64,000 bases of DNA, taken from assembly GCF_037975245.1 (NCBI RefSeq), contig NC_092577.1:7285001-7349000 (forward strand), in the 5' to 3' direction. Made by a program: the position numbers and the translations under genes. Below are positions 25,101-37,622 of this stretch, piece by piece. Position 1 is the stretch's first letter; the number at the start of each line of letters is the position of its first letter. The notes below the pieces were generated by a model. It did not search any database, had not been told where the DNA came from, and worked only from the letters and a program-made list of their open reading frames with translations. The stretch comes from Apostichopus japonicus. Taxonomy: Eukaryota; Echinodermata; Holothuroidea; Aspidochirotida; Stichopodidae.

Positions 25101-28100
25101 GCGCTCGTACGCTTTATTCACAGAGAAATGAGAACTGTGAGGCGATCAATGTTGGTATTGTTAAGAACGGTACAGCGAAATGGTTCACTTTGAATGCAAC
25201 ATTTTTAGGATTGTATTTTTAAATGGACTCTTTCGTTCTAGGGTTGGTAGATTGTTATTTTTATATTTAAAACAAATATTTAGGCTGATTTTGATAAATC
25301 TTTTATTTGCTTCAGGAATACCGTAGCAAAATTGTTCGTTAAAATTGTATGGTTTAAATTCAAACAAACAGCAAATTAAAGTTGGGATGTTCCCAGTTCA
25401 TCTTTAGTCCTTCAAAACTAGAAAAAAAAACTATCTGCGTGAGACAAGTTGCAAGCTTTGTGTACTTTATTCTCTCATTAACCGACTTAAAAACAAGGTG
25501 CCTTTATTTGATTAATTGCAATCTAATTTTGAAGATTTTGGTAACATTCTTGCTAAGTCGTAATACGGCTGCTTCATGGTTTACAAAGAGAGGTACACTT
25601 TCTTTTCATCACAGTTGTGTAAAGTAACGTTTTCTTAAGAGTAAGTTCAGGTAAATTATGATATCAGTACACGATGTAATAAAACATGCAGATAGAAGGC
25701 TTGTAAACGAAGAAGTGAAAATTTACACTAAATTTGATTCAGATAACATAAATGTATTTTATCCTGTATTATTAGTTCAAACAGTTTCTTTCTTATCAGT
25801 AGGTGTACGGCCACAGCCACACGGTTATATTGGTTGATATTATTATAGGAGTTAACGTGACATGGCTTGGCTAGGGAGACGAAAACAATGTTACAAATAA
25901 ACACAAAAGTACAATTTAAAGCGTTGTTAAACGTTAAATTATTTTCCCCCATAACCAAACCAAACATGATCAGGTTAAACATCTCTCCGGTCACAGAAGC
26001 ATTTAACACCCATGCCGTTCCTGTCTCACCCTCGAAATGGATCAACTAACTTTTTGTGTTATAATTTCTTCTTGGTTAACATTGTTTCCCGCCAACTCCC
26101 AAAAGAGGGGTAAAATATACTTTTCATATACGTTGGCATTGTTTTATTTTTGTTTATAGTTAGACCTTGAACCGAATGTAGCCCCATACTACAGATAAAT
26201 AATGGAACTTAATCACGCCAATTCAACCACCCCCTCTATTGCCCTTCCTTTCACTTTAATCTTCCCGTGTAATATTGGTGGTGCTGCATATCTTACACAC
26301 CAACAGTTGATCATGACGTCATATATGTTAATGACTCAAAATTCCCAACCCCCATCCACTTATGCTTTACTTGAACTTAAGTGCGTGTTATTCATTTACG
26401 TGTTTATTATCAGTAGGTGATCTTATTAAACACTGACATAAAAATAAGATCAGCCAGTTTTCCAGTCAAATTTTCTCGTTATTCAACCAAATACTCCTTT
26501 TCGTCGTGCAAATAGAGGGAGCCTTTCGTTTTGTCAATCTTGAACTTTGATGTGTGTTATGTTGTATTTGTTTATTAATTTAATGATTATTATCAGGACG
26601 TTGACTGATTCAACACATACAATATTAACTATAGGAAAAATGATTACCCTATCATTGAACTTTGTATCAATCTGATACTATTGCATGCTTAGGATGAATT
26701 GCCACAATCTGTCAGCTGGCGGTTTACCATGAACTGCGCTGTTAGCGAAGACATATCTCATGCACTGTAGACCACAAAATCACACCACGAAGGATAAAAT
26801 AAGCCATTTACTCAGTCATAAAAATGAAACGATACAGAATCATACATTAAGTTCTGCTTTTGAATTACAGATAAAAACAAGTCTTTGGAGCAGCTAAACA
26901 GTTCTAAGCATATTCCACTTTGTTTTGAATGACATCAAAGGATATTTGAACTTACGTAACTTGGCCATAATCATACCTAGTTTATACATATTATCTACAT
27001 GTTTCACCAAATTTCTGTGGAAGGTCATCTGAGGTCAGGCGGGACCAACACTTGTTTCTAGAAAAAAATGAGACGAACTTGAAGAGAAAGTTTAAATTTA
27101 AGGCACACAGAAGGATAGCGACACTTTTATCAGGAGAAGAAGAATTTCTTTTTTCCATCCGCAACTTTACCAGCCTCATCTGTTCTGAGAGTTATTGGGT
27201 AGCCATAACCTTCTGTGTGATCTTGATGCAGACTAGAACAAGTTAGTACATAGACTACATGTTACATAGAGATAACACTGTGGACAATATTTATCTGATT
27301 AGTTTCTTTTATTGCTTCCATTGATATTACAATATCAATACACATAAACATCTACGATATGAACTTATGATATAGTAACAGATAAATGGTATAAATAGCT
27401 TGTAATTGTATCATAATGAGAGACCAGGATCGCCTCAAATGGAACAAGTGTGTTTGGTTGCAAAATTATATATATGTACAAGCATACAGAAACATGGAAG
27501 ATACCAAGAACAATTACAATTATTTCCATGGAAATATCTAATATCATAAACAGATACTGCAACGCAGTGATTTCTTCCACATGTATTTGTTAATTTGTGT
27601 TTGTATAGTTATGTAAATATTGAATTTTGCGGGACAGAGCTTGGGTTATATTGGTATTCATAATATCCAATTGCGTTAAAGCAAATACGACAAAAACTGA
27701 ATAACAATGAAGAGATCATGAATATTCATGAATCATCAACCAGCACCATTAATAAAGTGAAGCAAAATAACGATGCATGAAGAATGGAAGATATGTATGG
27801 AGAGCCGATCATCGCATTTAAGGTTCATGTTAAATATACTGAACATTATCTTCGTTACTATCATGCTAAAATCTTACTAGTATACATCAAAGTCACGTGT
27901 CCTATGTCTTCGGGGAAACATCATTAGTGATCATAATAATGGAACGAAGAACTGGATTAAAAAACAATACATGTCATTGTTATTAATTAATATCTAAGAC
28001 AATGTTTTAGTATGATTTTGAGTAACACAATCAATGGTGTAGCGGTAGACAGCCAGTCGTTGTTAGTATTATAACATTTAACAGTATTCTTCTAATATTC

Positions 28101-28654
28101 TCTGTATGACGCGTGAGTAATATCAAAGATTAATTCATGATAAAGATATAGGAGGAACGAAGGAAAGCAACTAAATCTTGAAAGTAGAATGAAATCTAAC
28201 AATTAATGACTAAATATAACAATAATTACAGCAAGTATTAGTCTTAGAATTGTTATAAATCGAAAGAAAATGTTGGAAGATAAAGAATTAAAAAAGATCT
28301 GAAATCAAATGAAACCAGTAGAATCATTTATAAGGCGCATTAAAATAACAATGAAAGAATAACATGAAGAGTATATACTATACAGAGCCGATGTTTGTAA
28401 GGATTAATTGATATACACATATTATTATCAGCTTTACTAAGACAAAATTATGTCATGCTAAAACAATAACTGTTTAACGTTTTACTTATATACCTTATTA
28501 AAGAAGACTGTTAATGAAGCAATTTAATGAAAACAAACTGTAAAGTTTCAATAGTTATTCAAATCTACAAGTCTTGTATCTAATATTCCAGAATCAATAT
28601 CTCCAAAATCAAATGTATTTCTTACTCAAATGCGTCAGTGACCTAAAGTGACTT
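22179..28654. other. Gene-poor AT-rich DNA
   Basis: About 6.5 kb without a convincing gene, RNA or element border. All frames are short and lack a recognisable domain or codon bias. Confidence 0.5.
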
Positions 28655-29035
28655 GCTCATTGATTGCTTACCTATCACATAATAATAAAATGATCGATTG
28701 CGTACCTATCATATGATATTAAAATGATCGAGAGCTTACCTATCACATCATGTTAAAATGATCGATAGCTTACCTACCACATCGTATAAAAATGATCGAT
28801 TGCTTATCTATCACATAATAATACAATGATCTATAGCTTACCTATCACATCATATTACAATGATCGATAGCTTACCTATCACATCATATTAAAATGATCG
28901 ATTGCTTACCAATCACATCATATTAAAATAATCGATAGCTTACCTATCATATAATAATACAATGATCGATAGCTTACCTATCACATAATATGACAATGAT
29001 CGATGTCTTACTTATCATGTACTATTAAATGATCG
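28655..29035 (+). repeat. About 34-bp tandem repeat, roughly 11 units
   Basis: The unit is ATGATCGATAGCTTACCTAT followed by CACATCATATTAAA, with ATCGAT in most units. Confidence 0.85.
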
Positions 29036-32000
29036 TTGTGATTGATTCTCCTTTTAGTCTCACAAACAAATAGAAACTTTATGTGATGCAGTAAAATAAA
29101 AACTTGAAAGAAATAATACAAATTAAAAATGAAACACAGAGAATATACCATTGTATTTAATGTTTACTTAAAAATGTACAAAACATTATCAGCGTTATTA
29201 AATTCAATCATGTTAAAATATGTAAGCTCATGTGATGGTTTCTTGTCCTGACAGCGAAGGCTTTATTTAGGACTATAATAACAACGGAGGGCATCAGAAG
29301 ACAAGGGTAGGGGGGGGGGGGGGATGGGTATGACAACCTCTACTGTTATATTGCTTGGTTTTGAATAATGTAACATTATTGTATCTTGCCAACCATTGTC
29401 TCGGAGACGATATTTAACAAATTTAACACTAATATAGTCTCAACCAACTCAAATTATTACGTACCGATTACGTCATATATTTCTTTAACATTCTGGTCGA
29501 AATGTGTAATGAAAAAGGGAAAAAATGGATAAAGAGAAGTATAATGAAAAAAAAAAAGTTTACTCATCGTTACACAGTTTATATTGAATCATGACATCAT
29601 AGCCTGCTATAGGCCAATATACATTTTCTGAAACATCGCGAGTGAAAGCATCCCTGTCAGAACTGTTCACTGTTTAATGAAATTTGAGTCAACAGATTAT
29701 TGAAAATAAAATTAAAATATTCTGTTTGTAGAAAAAACAATACAAGGAACAGACAATTGCTACTGTTGGTGATTATTTCACATTCGTATATTTTTATAGA
29801 GTGAAGACACATGAATTATAATAAGTATACAATCACATGTGAAACATAATATAACTTGATTGATTGTTGGACGTTGAACCGTTATACGGATACGTTTAGT
29901 GAGGAACCATAACTAAGGTAGTGATGCACACGATATATATATATGTCATTGTCACTGCCCTTGTCAGTTCCAATGTGTTGTAATTCACTCTGTTTTTAAT
30001 AACAAGGGTTAGGTTTCAATGACTTTTTCGTTTGAAGCCAATTAACAAATATTAATGTTACTCACAAACTTAGGGCATCAACCCGACCCCCCCCCCCCCT
30101 CTCTCTCTCTCTCACATAACCTACATCCATTGAAACACTTCGGACATCTAAACGATTTGCCCCATATTCAGTACACTTGATGTGGTGATAATTTCATTCT
30201 GTTGATACTTTTTGGAAAGCTCTTTTCAGGAATTGAATAGTGTTGAAGTGAAAAATAACACGTGACACAAAAGAAATGTCGTGTAAGTGACATTAAAAGC
30301 ATTGTTGGTGTTTTAAGTATGTGTTCACATTATTTTAACTCTCTACTAAATTGGGAACAAAAACTAGACATGTATAGGTATAAAAGTAATATATTTCGTG
30401 AATTAAAGTAACGTATGTTTGTTTAAACTGTGTGTGTGTGTCTGTGTATGTTTTGCACACTTGATACTAAAGTGATTTGATGACGTCATCTTGATGTTGG
30501 CGACTGCCAGGCGATGCTCAAATTCTCCTATATCATTCCGTAAAGAGCTGTAATATAGATAAATGTCACGTGATGTAGGTTAAATCGATATCATTACAAA
30601 TACATCTTCAAACTCGCTAACAAAGGCATTTAATCGGAGTAAACACTCCGGTACATTATATTAAATATACAAAACTGTAAGTAACAAACACATATATGCT
30701 CTTTGTAACGTTGACTGATACTTAGGGACAAAGACTAATTGTTCAATTAGTACATATAAATTAGCATATTGTATGCAGAACGATTGAGTACAGTAGAACT
30801 AATGCACTCGAGAGAATGCGGCTTGGAAGCAGTGCGCCACCAAATCAGTACAACAGCAAAGAAACAGGGAAATATCTAAGAATAATGGAATCAGTTGCAT
30901 GCAATACTTCGCGTCCATAATATATAGTAGAGCCCCTGACCCCATCACCCCACCCCCTGACCCCCATCGATTCAAGAGTGTCTGACATTACCTCTGTTTC
31001 ATACATACTGTAGCCATGTCTAGTGATGTAGCAGGTACCAATCACTACAACACTATACCAACATAGTATGATGCCATATAAGGTTTTACTTTCTATCGTA
31101 ATATATAATAATTATATTATTAACTAATAGCCTTATTCTATCACCTAATTTTATATTGAATTGTGACTTTAAATAACGTGGATGCAGAAATGACTTTGCA
31201 AATGACGTCTGTAGTGTGTCAAACAAAATAACCTCTGTCTTTACAACAGGCCATGGATTTCGTTATCTGTTTTAAATGTACCGTTAATACACTACAATTT
31301 CTTTATTACTCTTTCCTTGATCCTCAGCTGAACATTTCAAGGATAAAGGTCCCTGAATAATGCATCGAATCACCTAGCCCAGACTCAACTCTCTTCTTAT
31401 TCACAGATTGAAATGATGTTTCACGTCCCTAGAAGTCGCGTCACCATATTGAAATCAGATAATGTTCCTCATTAGTGTTTCTTATAATTACAACTTTTGT
31501 TTACATTTGCATTAAATGGAGAGAACTAATGCGTGATTGTATCCATAACAGTGGTTGTAATACAAGACCAACAAGCACTAGATCCCAATATAACTGTTTC
31601 AGCGATATTACGAATGGGCGCTGCATGATAAGCAATACATCTACAGTAATAGAAAGGAAGGTTATATATTTGCCAAAATTTGTCAACTTTGTTATTGCTT
31701 ATATCGACATAACTTAAAAGACAAAATGCGGAAGGTACATAGCATCTAAAATTGAATGATGTTGACTTACAGTTCCTGCTTCCTCTACGTCATTCAATCA
31801 AATCCCGCAGTCTATCACGTACTCTATTGAAGACCCTCTAAACAAGAGTAAAAAATAACACACAAAATGAAGGCACTGTAGGAACAACCGACCACACACA
31901 AAAGGCCCAAAGTAGTTATTAACACAACCTTACTTGTATACCTAAGTATAACATAAATTTCTATGGTTCATTCTTTCTCTAATCTTTAGCCCTTCAGACT

Positions 32001-33330
32001 CAGGCGATTAGCTCTTTAGGTGGAACGAGGCACACAGGACGACTTTAGACACAAGTATAATGTTAATATGCTTTAGGGTGATAGGAAACACTGTTAGCAG
32101 TTCAGTGAATAATTCTGTTACACAGTTAATGTTTAAGAAGTGACACTATATACATATGTGGCTCATTAATGATAGTGGCTGGACTACTAATTCTACCACA
32201 CAGACCCTTAACTTTAGATCAGTTCCTCATATGCAATACAAACATCAATGGGAAACCTACGAGCTTAATGACCTTAAATGACAACTTTACAATTCAATAT
32301 AGATTGGAAAATGACAGATGTGATCAAAGGGTGCTCTGTTGTCTATATAAAATTAACAAAACATGTTTGGAAACATAAATTATAATTTTATAAAACAATG
32401 GATCAATATATAAAATTAGACCTGCACTGAGGAGCATACATCATCACCATTATAACTTTAAAGGAGAGTTCAATAGATATAGCACTTTTTAAAGGTGAAT
32501 ATCTTGAAAACAGAACAGTTATTGGAACGTTATACCAGCTCAGATTTGTTTAACTAAAACGTATCAAGACTTAAGTCCTGTCTAAAGAAAATATTTTTAT
32601 AGTTTATACCATTATGTTATAAGTTATATAAAAAAACAAGATATTTTTGTTATTCGACCCCTTGTTCACCCCCCCCCCTCCCCTCACCCCTTATCATCTA
32701 CCATTACTTCAACATTCATGTTAGGAGTGCTCAAAGCATCACTGAAACCTTCTTTCTCTTGCTAAGTTTGGAAATTTCTAACATAGAAATTGATCAACCT
32801 GAGGCACTGTCATTATATATTCAGGAATAAAAGTTAGTTAAATTAAGGAAATAATCATTTTCTCGGCTCTAAAGATTTTCGTCGCCCGGACAGTTTTAGT
32901 TAGCGTTAGTCACACACATATATCAAATTAATATTTCAAAACTTTCGAATCTTGCTCCATTACTCGAAGGAACGAATACTTGACTATTACAAAGTAAAAG
33001 CGCATTCACAGATTTTGCATAACATGATGTAGAAAAGTGTTCAAATTCTACAAAAAAAAATGATACTTTCAACAATATTGTCAAAGTCATGGAAATTTAT
33101 AACCACGTATTCTAGATGAAACACTTTAAATCACGTGACATCAACCCATATACGATCAAAAATTATATCTGTATTCTTTACCTTTAGGCCTACATTGCCA
33201 TCGGTGTCACAACTCTGAAACGAAGAGAATTATATATAACTGTTAGTTGATATAAAGATATTTAATAAAGAATTACGCAACGTTAAATTTGACACCAAAT
33301 TAAATTTGAAGTATATTTGACCTCCCAGTA
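29036..33330. other. Gene-poor AT-rich DNA
   Basis: No gene recognised. Simple sequence only: a G run at about 29310, C then CT at about 30090-30114, and a GT stretch at about 30427. Confidence 0.5.
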
Positions 33331-33334
33331 ATTG

Positions 33335-33795
33335 ATGTTTGATATCCATACATACACATCAAACATGTAGTATTGAGATGTACATTCAATGCATGCGATA
33401 TCAATACATACACGTAAAACATGCAGTATCCAGTTTAAAGTCAATGCATGAGAAATCCATACATACACGTAAAACATGTAGTGTTCAGTGTACGGACAAT
33501 GCATGAAATATCCACACATACACGTAAAATATGCAGTATTCAATGAACAGTCAATGCATACGATATCCATACATACACATAAAACATGCAGTATTCAGAT
33601 TACAGTCAATGCATGAGATATCCATACATACATGTTAAACATGCAGTATTCAATGAACAGTCAATGCATGAGATATCCATACATACACTTTAAATAAACA
33701 TGTATTATTCAGTGTACAGTCAATGCATGAGATATCCATACATACACATAAAACATGCAGTATTCAGTGTAGAGTCAATGCATGAGATATCCCTC
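33335..33795. repeat. About 55-bp tandem repeat, roughly 8 units
   Basis: The unit contains CAATGCATGAGATATCCATA, CATACACATAAAACATGCAG and TATTCAGTGTACAGT. The cysteine- and tyrosine-rich minus-strand frame across it (33283-33570) is a translation of the repeat. Confidence 0.85.
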
Positions 33796-34860
33796 AATAC
33801 CCCACCCCCTCCCCAACCTCTCTTCATCGACATAGATGACACATGCCTTAATGTTCTTTTTGCGCTCATGTCATTAGTTCAGGAATAGCTTAGGAATAAT
33901 AAGTATGAGATATTTAGTGCAAAACACATTGATCCAGCTTCATAGCTTAAGATAAAAAATATATTTAAATTAATATACTTCGGTACTTTGTGCAATCATG
34001 TTACCGTCTACATAAGAAAATCCAGGGGGCAAGCACACAATTGTACAAAATAATTATTAACTGGTTTATAATCAACCAATTAATCGTCATTAATTAAACT
34101 GTTTTTGTCAGTTGTCTGGGACTGGGGGGGGGGTGGTCTGGAGTAGCAGAGAGAGGGGCAGCATTGCTCTGAAAGGAGTCTAAATAAGTATACAAGCTCA
34201 ACCATTTCTTGGTCTTGGGTGGGTCTGAGGAGAGGTGCAGCATTGTAAATGGGTTCTAAAAGGAGTCTAAATAAGTACAAGCTCAACCATTGCTTAGATT
34301 AAGGTGGGGAGACTTTTCTCTTGTTTTTGTGGGTTGGCTTCGGTGGATGGGTAAAGGAGTGCGGCGAAGCCCCCGTAAGCTGCATAATTTCAGATAGTTA
34401 ATTACCTCAGCTGGTAGTTCTGAAGCACATAAATGTCAGAGAGTAATTGTAAGCCGCACCGTTTCTTGGACTTCTTGTTCTCTCGTAGCAAGTTTAAAGC
34501 ACTAAAAATACATTTTATAGAGAAGGCATATATGTCTCCGATATGTATTCTAAGCCCTGGTGGGGGGGGGGGCGTCCTGGGACTTCAGCTGTGACAATTT
34601 TCATATACTCAGTTATTTAAAGCAGAAAAGCGCACTGGAATATAATTAAGCCCGTACGTTGGTCCAGGGGTCAAGCCCCCGGAACCTGTAGCATTGGGAG
34701 ATAATTCTTACTCTTTTTTTGCTACTTTGGTTTTCAAGGGCGACAAGTCCCAAAATTGCATCATTTCAAAACAATATTACATGATCGGACCTATCGTCCA
34801 AGTAATCCTCCAGAGCTTTAGGGACTATAGATCAGAAGATATATAAAGGAAAATCGTAAT
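33796..34860. other. Non-coding DNA
   Basis: A roughly 110-bp near-repeat occurs at about 34130-34290 (GGAGTCTAAATAAGTA and AGCTCAACCAT twice). No gene seen. Confidence 0.4.
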
Positions 34861-34861
34861 G

Positions 34862-34912
34862 AGTTGGAAAATCAAGAACAGAGAAAAAACTTCCAGCCTC
34901 CACCGGGATATA
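34862..34912 (-). repeat. Truncated copy of the SINE seen whole at 46.6 kb
   Basis: ACTTCCAGCCTCCACCGGGA and its lead-in match 46620-46664. The rest of the tRNA-like part is missing. Confidence 0.6.
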
Positions 34913-34928
34913 TACAGGGATGTGCCCA

Positions 34929-34956
34929 CACTCTAAAAACAGTTGGTTAAAAAATT
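34929..34956 (+). repeat. Left terminal inverted repeat of the CACTA element
   Basis: CACTCTAAAAACAGTTGGTT followed by AAAAAA. It matches the right end apart from one substitution and a one-base gap. Confidence 0.8.
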
Positions 34957-35129
34957 AACCAATACCTTAACCAACACTGGGCACGTATGTCAAATTCGAC
35001 TTATTGGTGATATTTTAACCAACACCTGTTGGTGAACGGCTTTAACCAGCCGTTGGGTAACATTTTTAACCAATAAAATAACTATAAGTTTGTACCCAAC
35101 AGTTGTTGGTTAAATTAATTGTGTAAATT

Positions 35130-36190
35130 ATGCCCATCATTGGTGAACTTACAAAAGTAGGGATCATTAAATTGGGGAATTAAAAATCATTGTATTGGGC
35201 AATTACTACATTTAAATTGGGCAGTGGCTTTTACCATTACAAAAGGGTGGGGGGGTCAAATGAGCCTTCATTGCCCAATATATGTTGGCGAATGCAATAA
35301 ATTGGACAGTGACGGATGAGATCCTCAGTGGATTTTACTTAATGTAGTTGAAAGACTCCTCACAAGTTTTGTTTATGCAGACCTAGTTTGCAACAATCAG
35401 TTGAATATGGCAATGCAAAGAGTAAACAATTCCTTGAAAAATATTGAAAAATTAACAAACAGGTACATTACAGAAGCCAGATGGATGACATTTTGAGAAC
35501 TTGTTTTTATTGAAAACAATAACCAGCTGAACCATGTGAATAAAATACAAACAAAACAAAACAACACATAAATATGCTTGGATGTAACAACTTCTTAGCT
35601 GTGCTCTATCAGACCTTTAAGGTGACACAATGTAAAAAAACCCTCTACCCTTCAAGAAGAACCTTATTCATAGAAAACTTGTAACACTCAATATCTCACA
35701 TGTGTAACTATAGATCAATTGATGTATAAACAATCTATGAATCTAAACATCAATCATGATCTGATTAATCAAGGTTTACCTATAGTATACATACAGTTAA
35801 TTAAGAATTACATTGAGTCTCACATACATATGTGGTGTACATGATTACATTTAGAGACATATTAATGTGTGTGCAGTACATTGCAGCCAGTGCATTGTTC
35901 TTATTTCCAGTTTTTGGATGTATAGTATATATATCTTCACCACATATAGAGATACATGTGAAGGTGAAATTAACCTACATTAAACCTTACTCACTCATGA
36001 AAGATCAGTTGATTAGATCGGGATTCCAATAAAAATTAGTAAGGAAAGTTTTGATTTGTACCAGCATGGTATGTAAAAATATGTCATATCATGAGTTTTA
36101 AATGTCCCTTCAAGATGATGCTATCGGGTGTGTGAATTTTAAAATAATAATATTAAACAAACTTCTTGCTTACAATTATTATATGAGCTT
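35130..36190. other. Left subterminal non-coding part of the CACTA element
   Basis: No gene. It holds further ATTGGGCA/TTGGGGAA-like motifs near the end and a 3' flank for the minus-strand SAM gene. Confidence 0.5.
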
Positions 36191-36195
36191 CTTGC

Positions 36196-36530
36196 TTACA
36201 ATTTCCTTTTAAGGCACTTCTTACTTTCCAGGGCCAAGAATGCTATAATACAACTTGGCATATGTGCTTCTTTGATTTCATTAATCACATTTTGAATGAA
36301 CTGCCAAACAAAAATGCATGAAGGTCGATAAGCTATGTCCAAAATGCACATTTGCCATGAAACAGAAAAAGACAGCTTTAATAGAAGAGATTTGTGAGAA
36401 ACTGACCTCTGTTCTAAAATAGCAAATATCTGGGTTGGTACCAAGAGGGCTCCTTGCATACAAAAGTAGCTGCAGTATTTTTGTGGCATCAATATCCTTT
36501 GAACTTTGTAAAATATCAGCCATGAATATC
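36196..36530 (-). pseudogene. Decayed duplicate of the last exon of the SAM gene
   Basis: About 330 bases repeat the adjacent exon 10 (36559-36876) with the same direction. Matching peptides appear in two different frames: the start (ADILQSSKDIDATK) in one and the end (WQFIQNVINEIKEAH) in another. The copy therefore carries at least one frameshift. It is a tandem exon duplication whose 3' copy lost function, or an unused alternative last exon. Confidence 0.75.
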
Positions 36531-36558
36531 TTGCTTACAATACTTTTCTTTTAAGCCA

Positions 36559-37622
36559 CTAATTACTTTTAAAGGCCAGGAATGATCTAAGATCTCTTAT
36601 GCAACTTGGCACATGTGGTTCTTTGATTTCATAAATCACATTTTGAATGAACTGCCACACAAGACAGCATGAAGGTTGGTAAGCCATGTCCAAAATGTAC
36701 ATTGCTTTGAAACAGAAATCGATAGCTTTCAGTAGTGATTCTTGAGGGACTGGCCTCCGTTCTAGTATAACGAATGTTTGGGTTGGTGCCAAGAGAGTTC
36801 CTTTGCATACAACAAATGGCTGCGGCTTTTTTGTGGCATCAATAGTCTTTGAAATTTGTAGAATATCAGCCACTTCCTGTGAGAAAAATTGAAAAAAATG
36901 AAAATTATCACAAGCTGCTCTTTGTCAATCAATATGAAGTTGTGACAGCAAAAAGCCCTCCATTCTAGCAGATTTGTATTTAGAAAAAACTTTATATGAA
37001 ATTATACTTGGCACAGCCAAACTTCATAACCACCCATATCTATGCTAACAATGACATGCTAGTTTTAAAAAAGTACTATGAACGTTTGATACATTTGAAA
37101 TTTACTGTTTAGTTATCATGTTTAGAAGATACTTTTACTATCATTAACTTTTTATCACCAACTCATAATTTATTCCTAAAAATCAGCTACACATGTGACC
37201 CATTTCCTACTACTGTCATTTACCAAATTGAGCAAAATTTGACAAGCATATTGTTGTTGTGAAATCAATATTTAAATAATATTATGTAGGCCCTGCCCAC
37301 TCATGAATATTAATTATCCATTTTGAACCAAACGGAATATGGTTCATGTGCTTGGGAGCATCTATGTACATTGACACAAATCCAGCATAATTGTTGATAT
37401 TCCACTTTAACAAACAATCCATCACAAACTACAAAACACATATGTCATAAGCATGTTGTCAATGAACTTCAACAAGTGGACAAATGAATGCTTAAACACC
37501 TACTGGTTGAATGTCCACGAAGGAGGTGATTGCCTCTTTTACTGAACACAATCCTTTCTTTCCCTTTCCTTTCCCTCTCAAGATGACTGGAAGAAGAAAA
37601 AATGCCAATGTTTTCTTCTTAT
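36559..37622 (-). CDS. Exons 9-10 of the SAM gene
   Basis: Exon 9 (37622-37500) completes a split aspartate and reads KKKTLAFFLLPVILRGKGKG and onward. Exon 10 (from 36876 or 36872 to the stop at 36559) reads ADILQISKTIDATKKPQPFV, includes KAIDFCFKAMYILDMAY and ends FLAFKSN. This is the usual C-terminus of SAMD3-like proteins. Confidence 0.7.

Noticed and set aside
25728-26049. Minus- and plus-strand frames of 105 and 60 codons
   Set aside because: No domain, opposite overlapping frames, and composition like the surrounding intergenic DNA.
28655-29035. CRISPR-like array
   Set aside because: Repeats are contiguous and variable with no unique spacers, and this is animal DNA.
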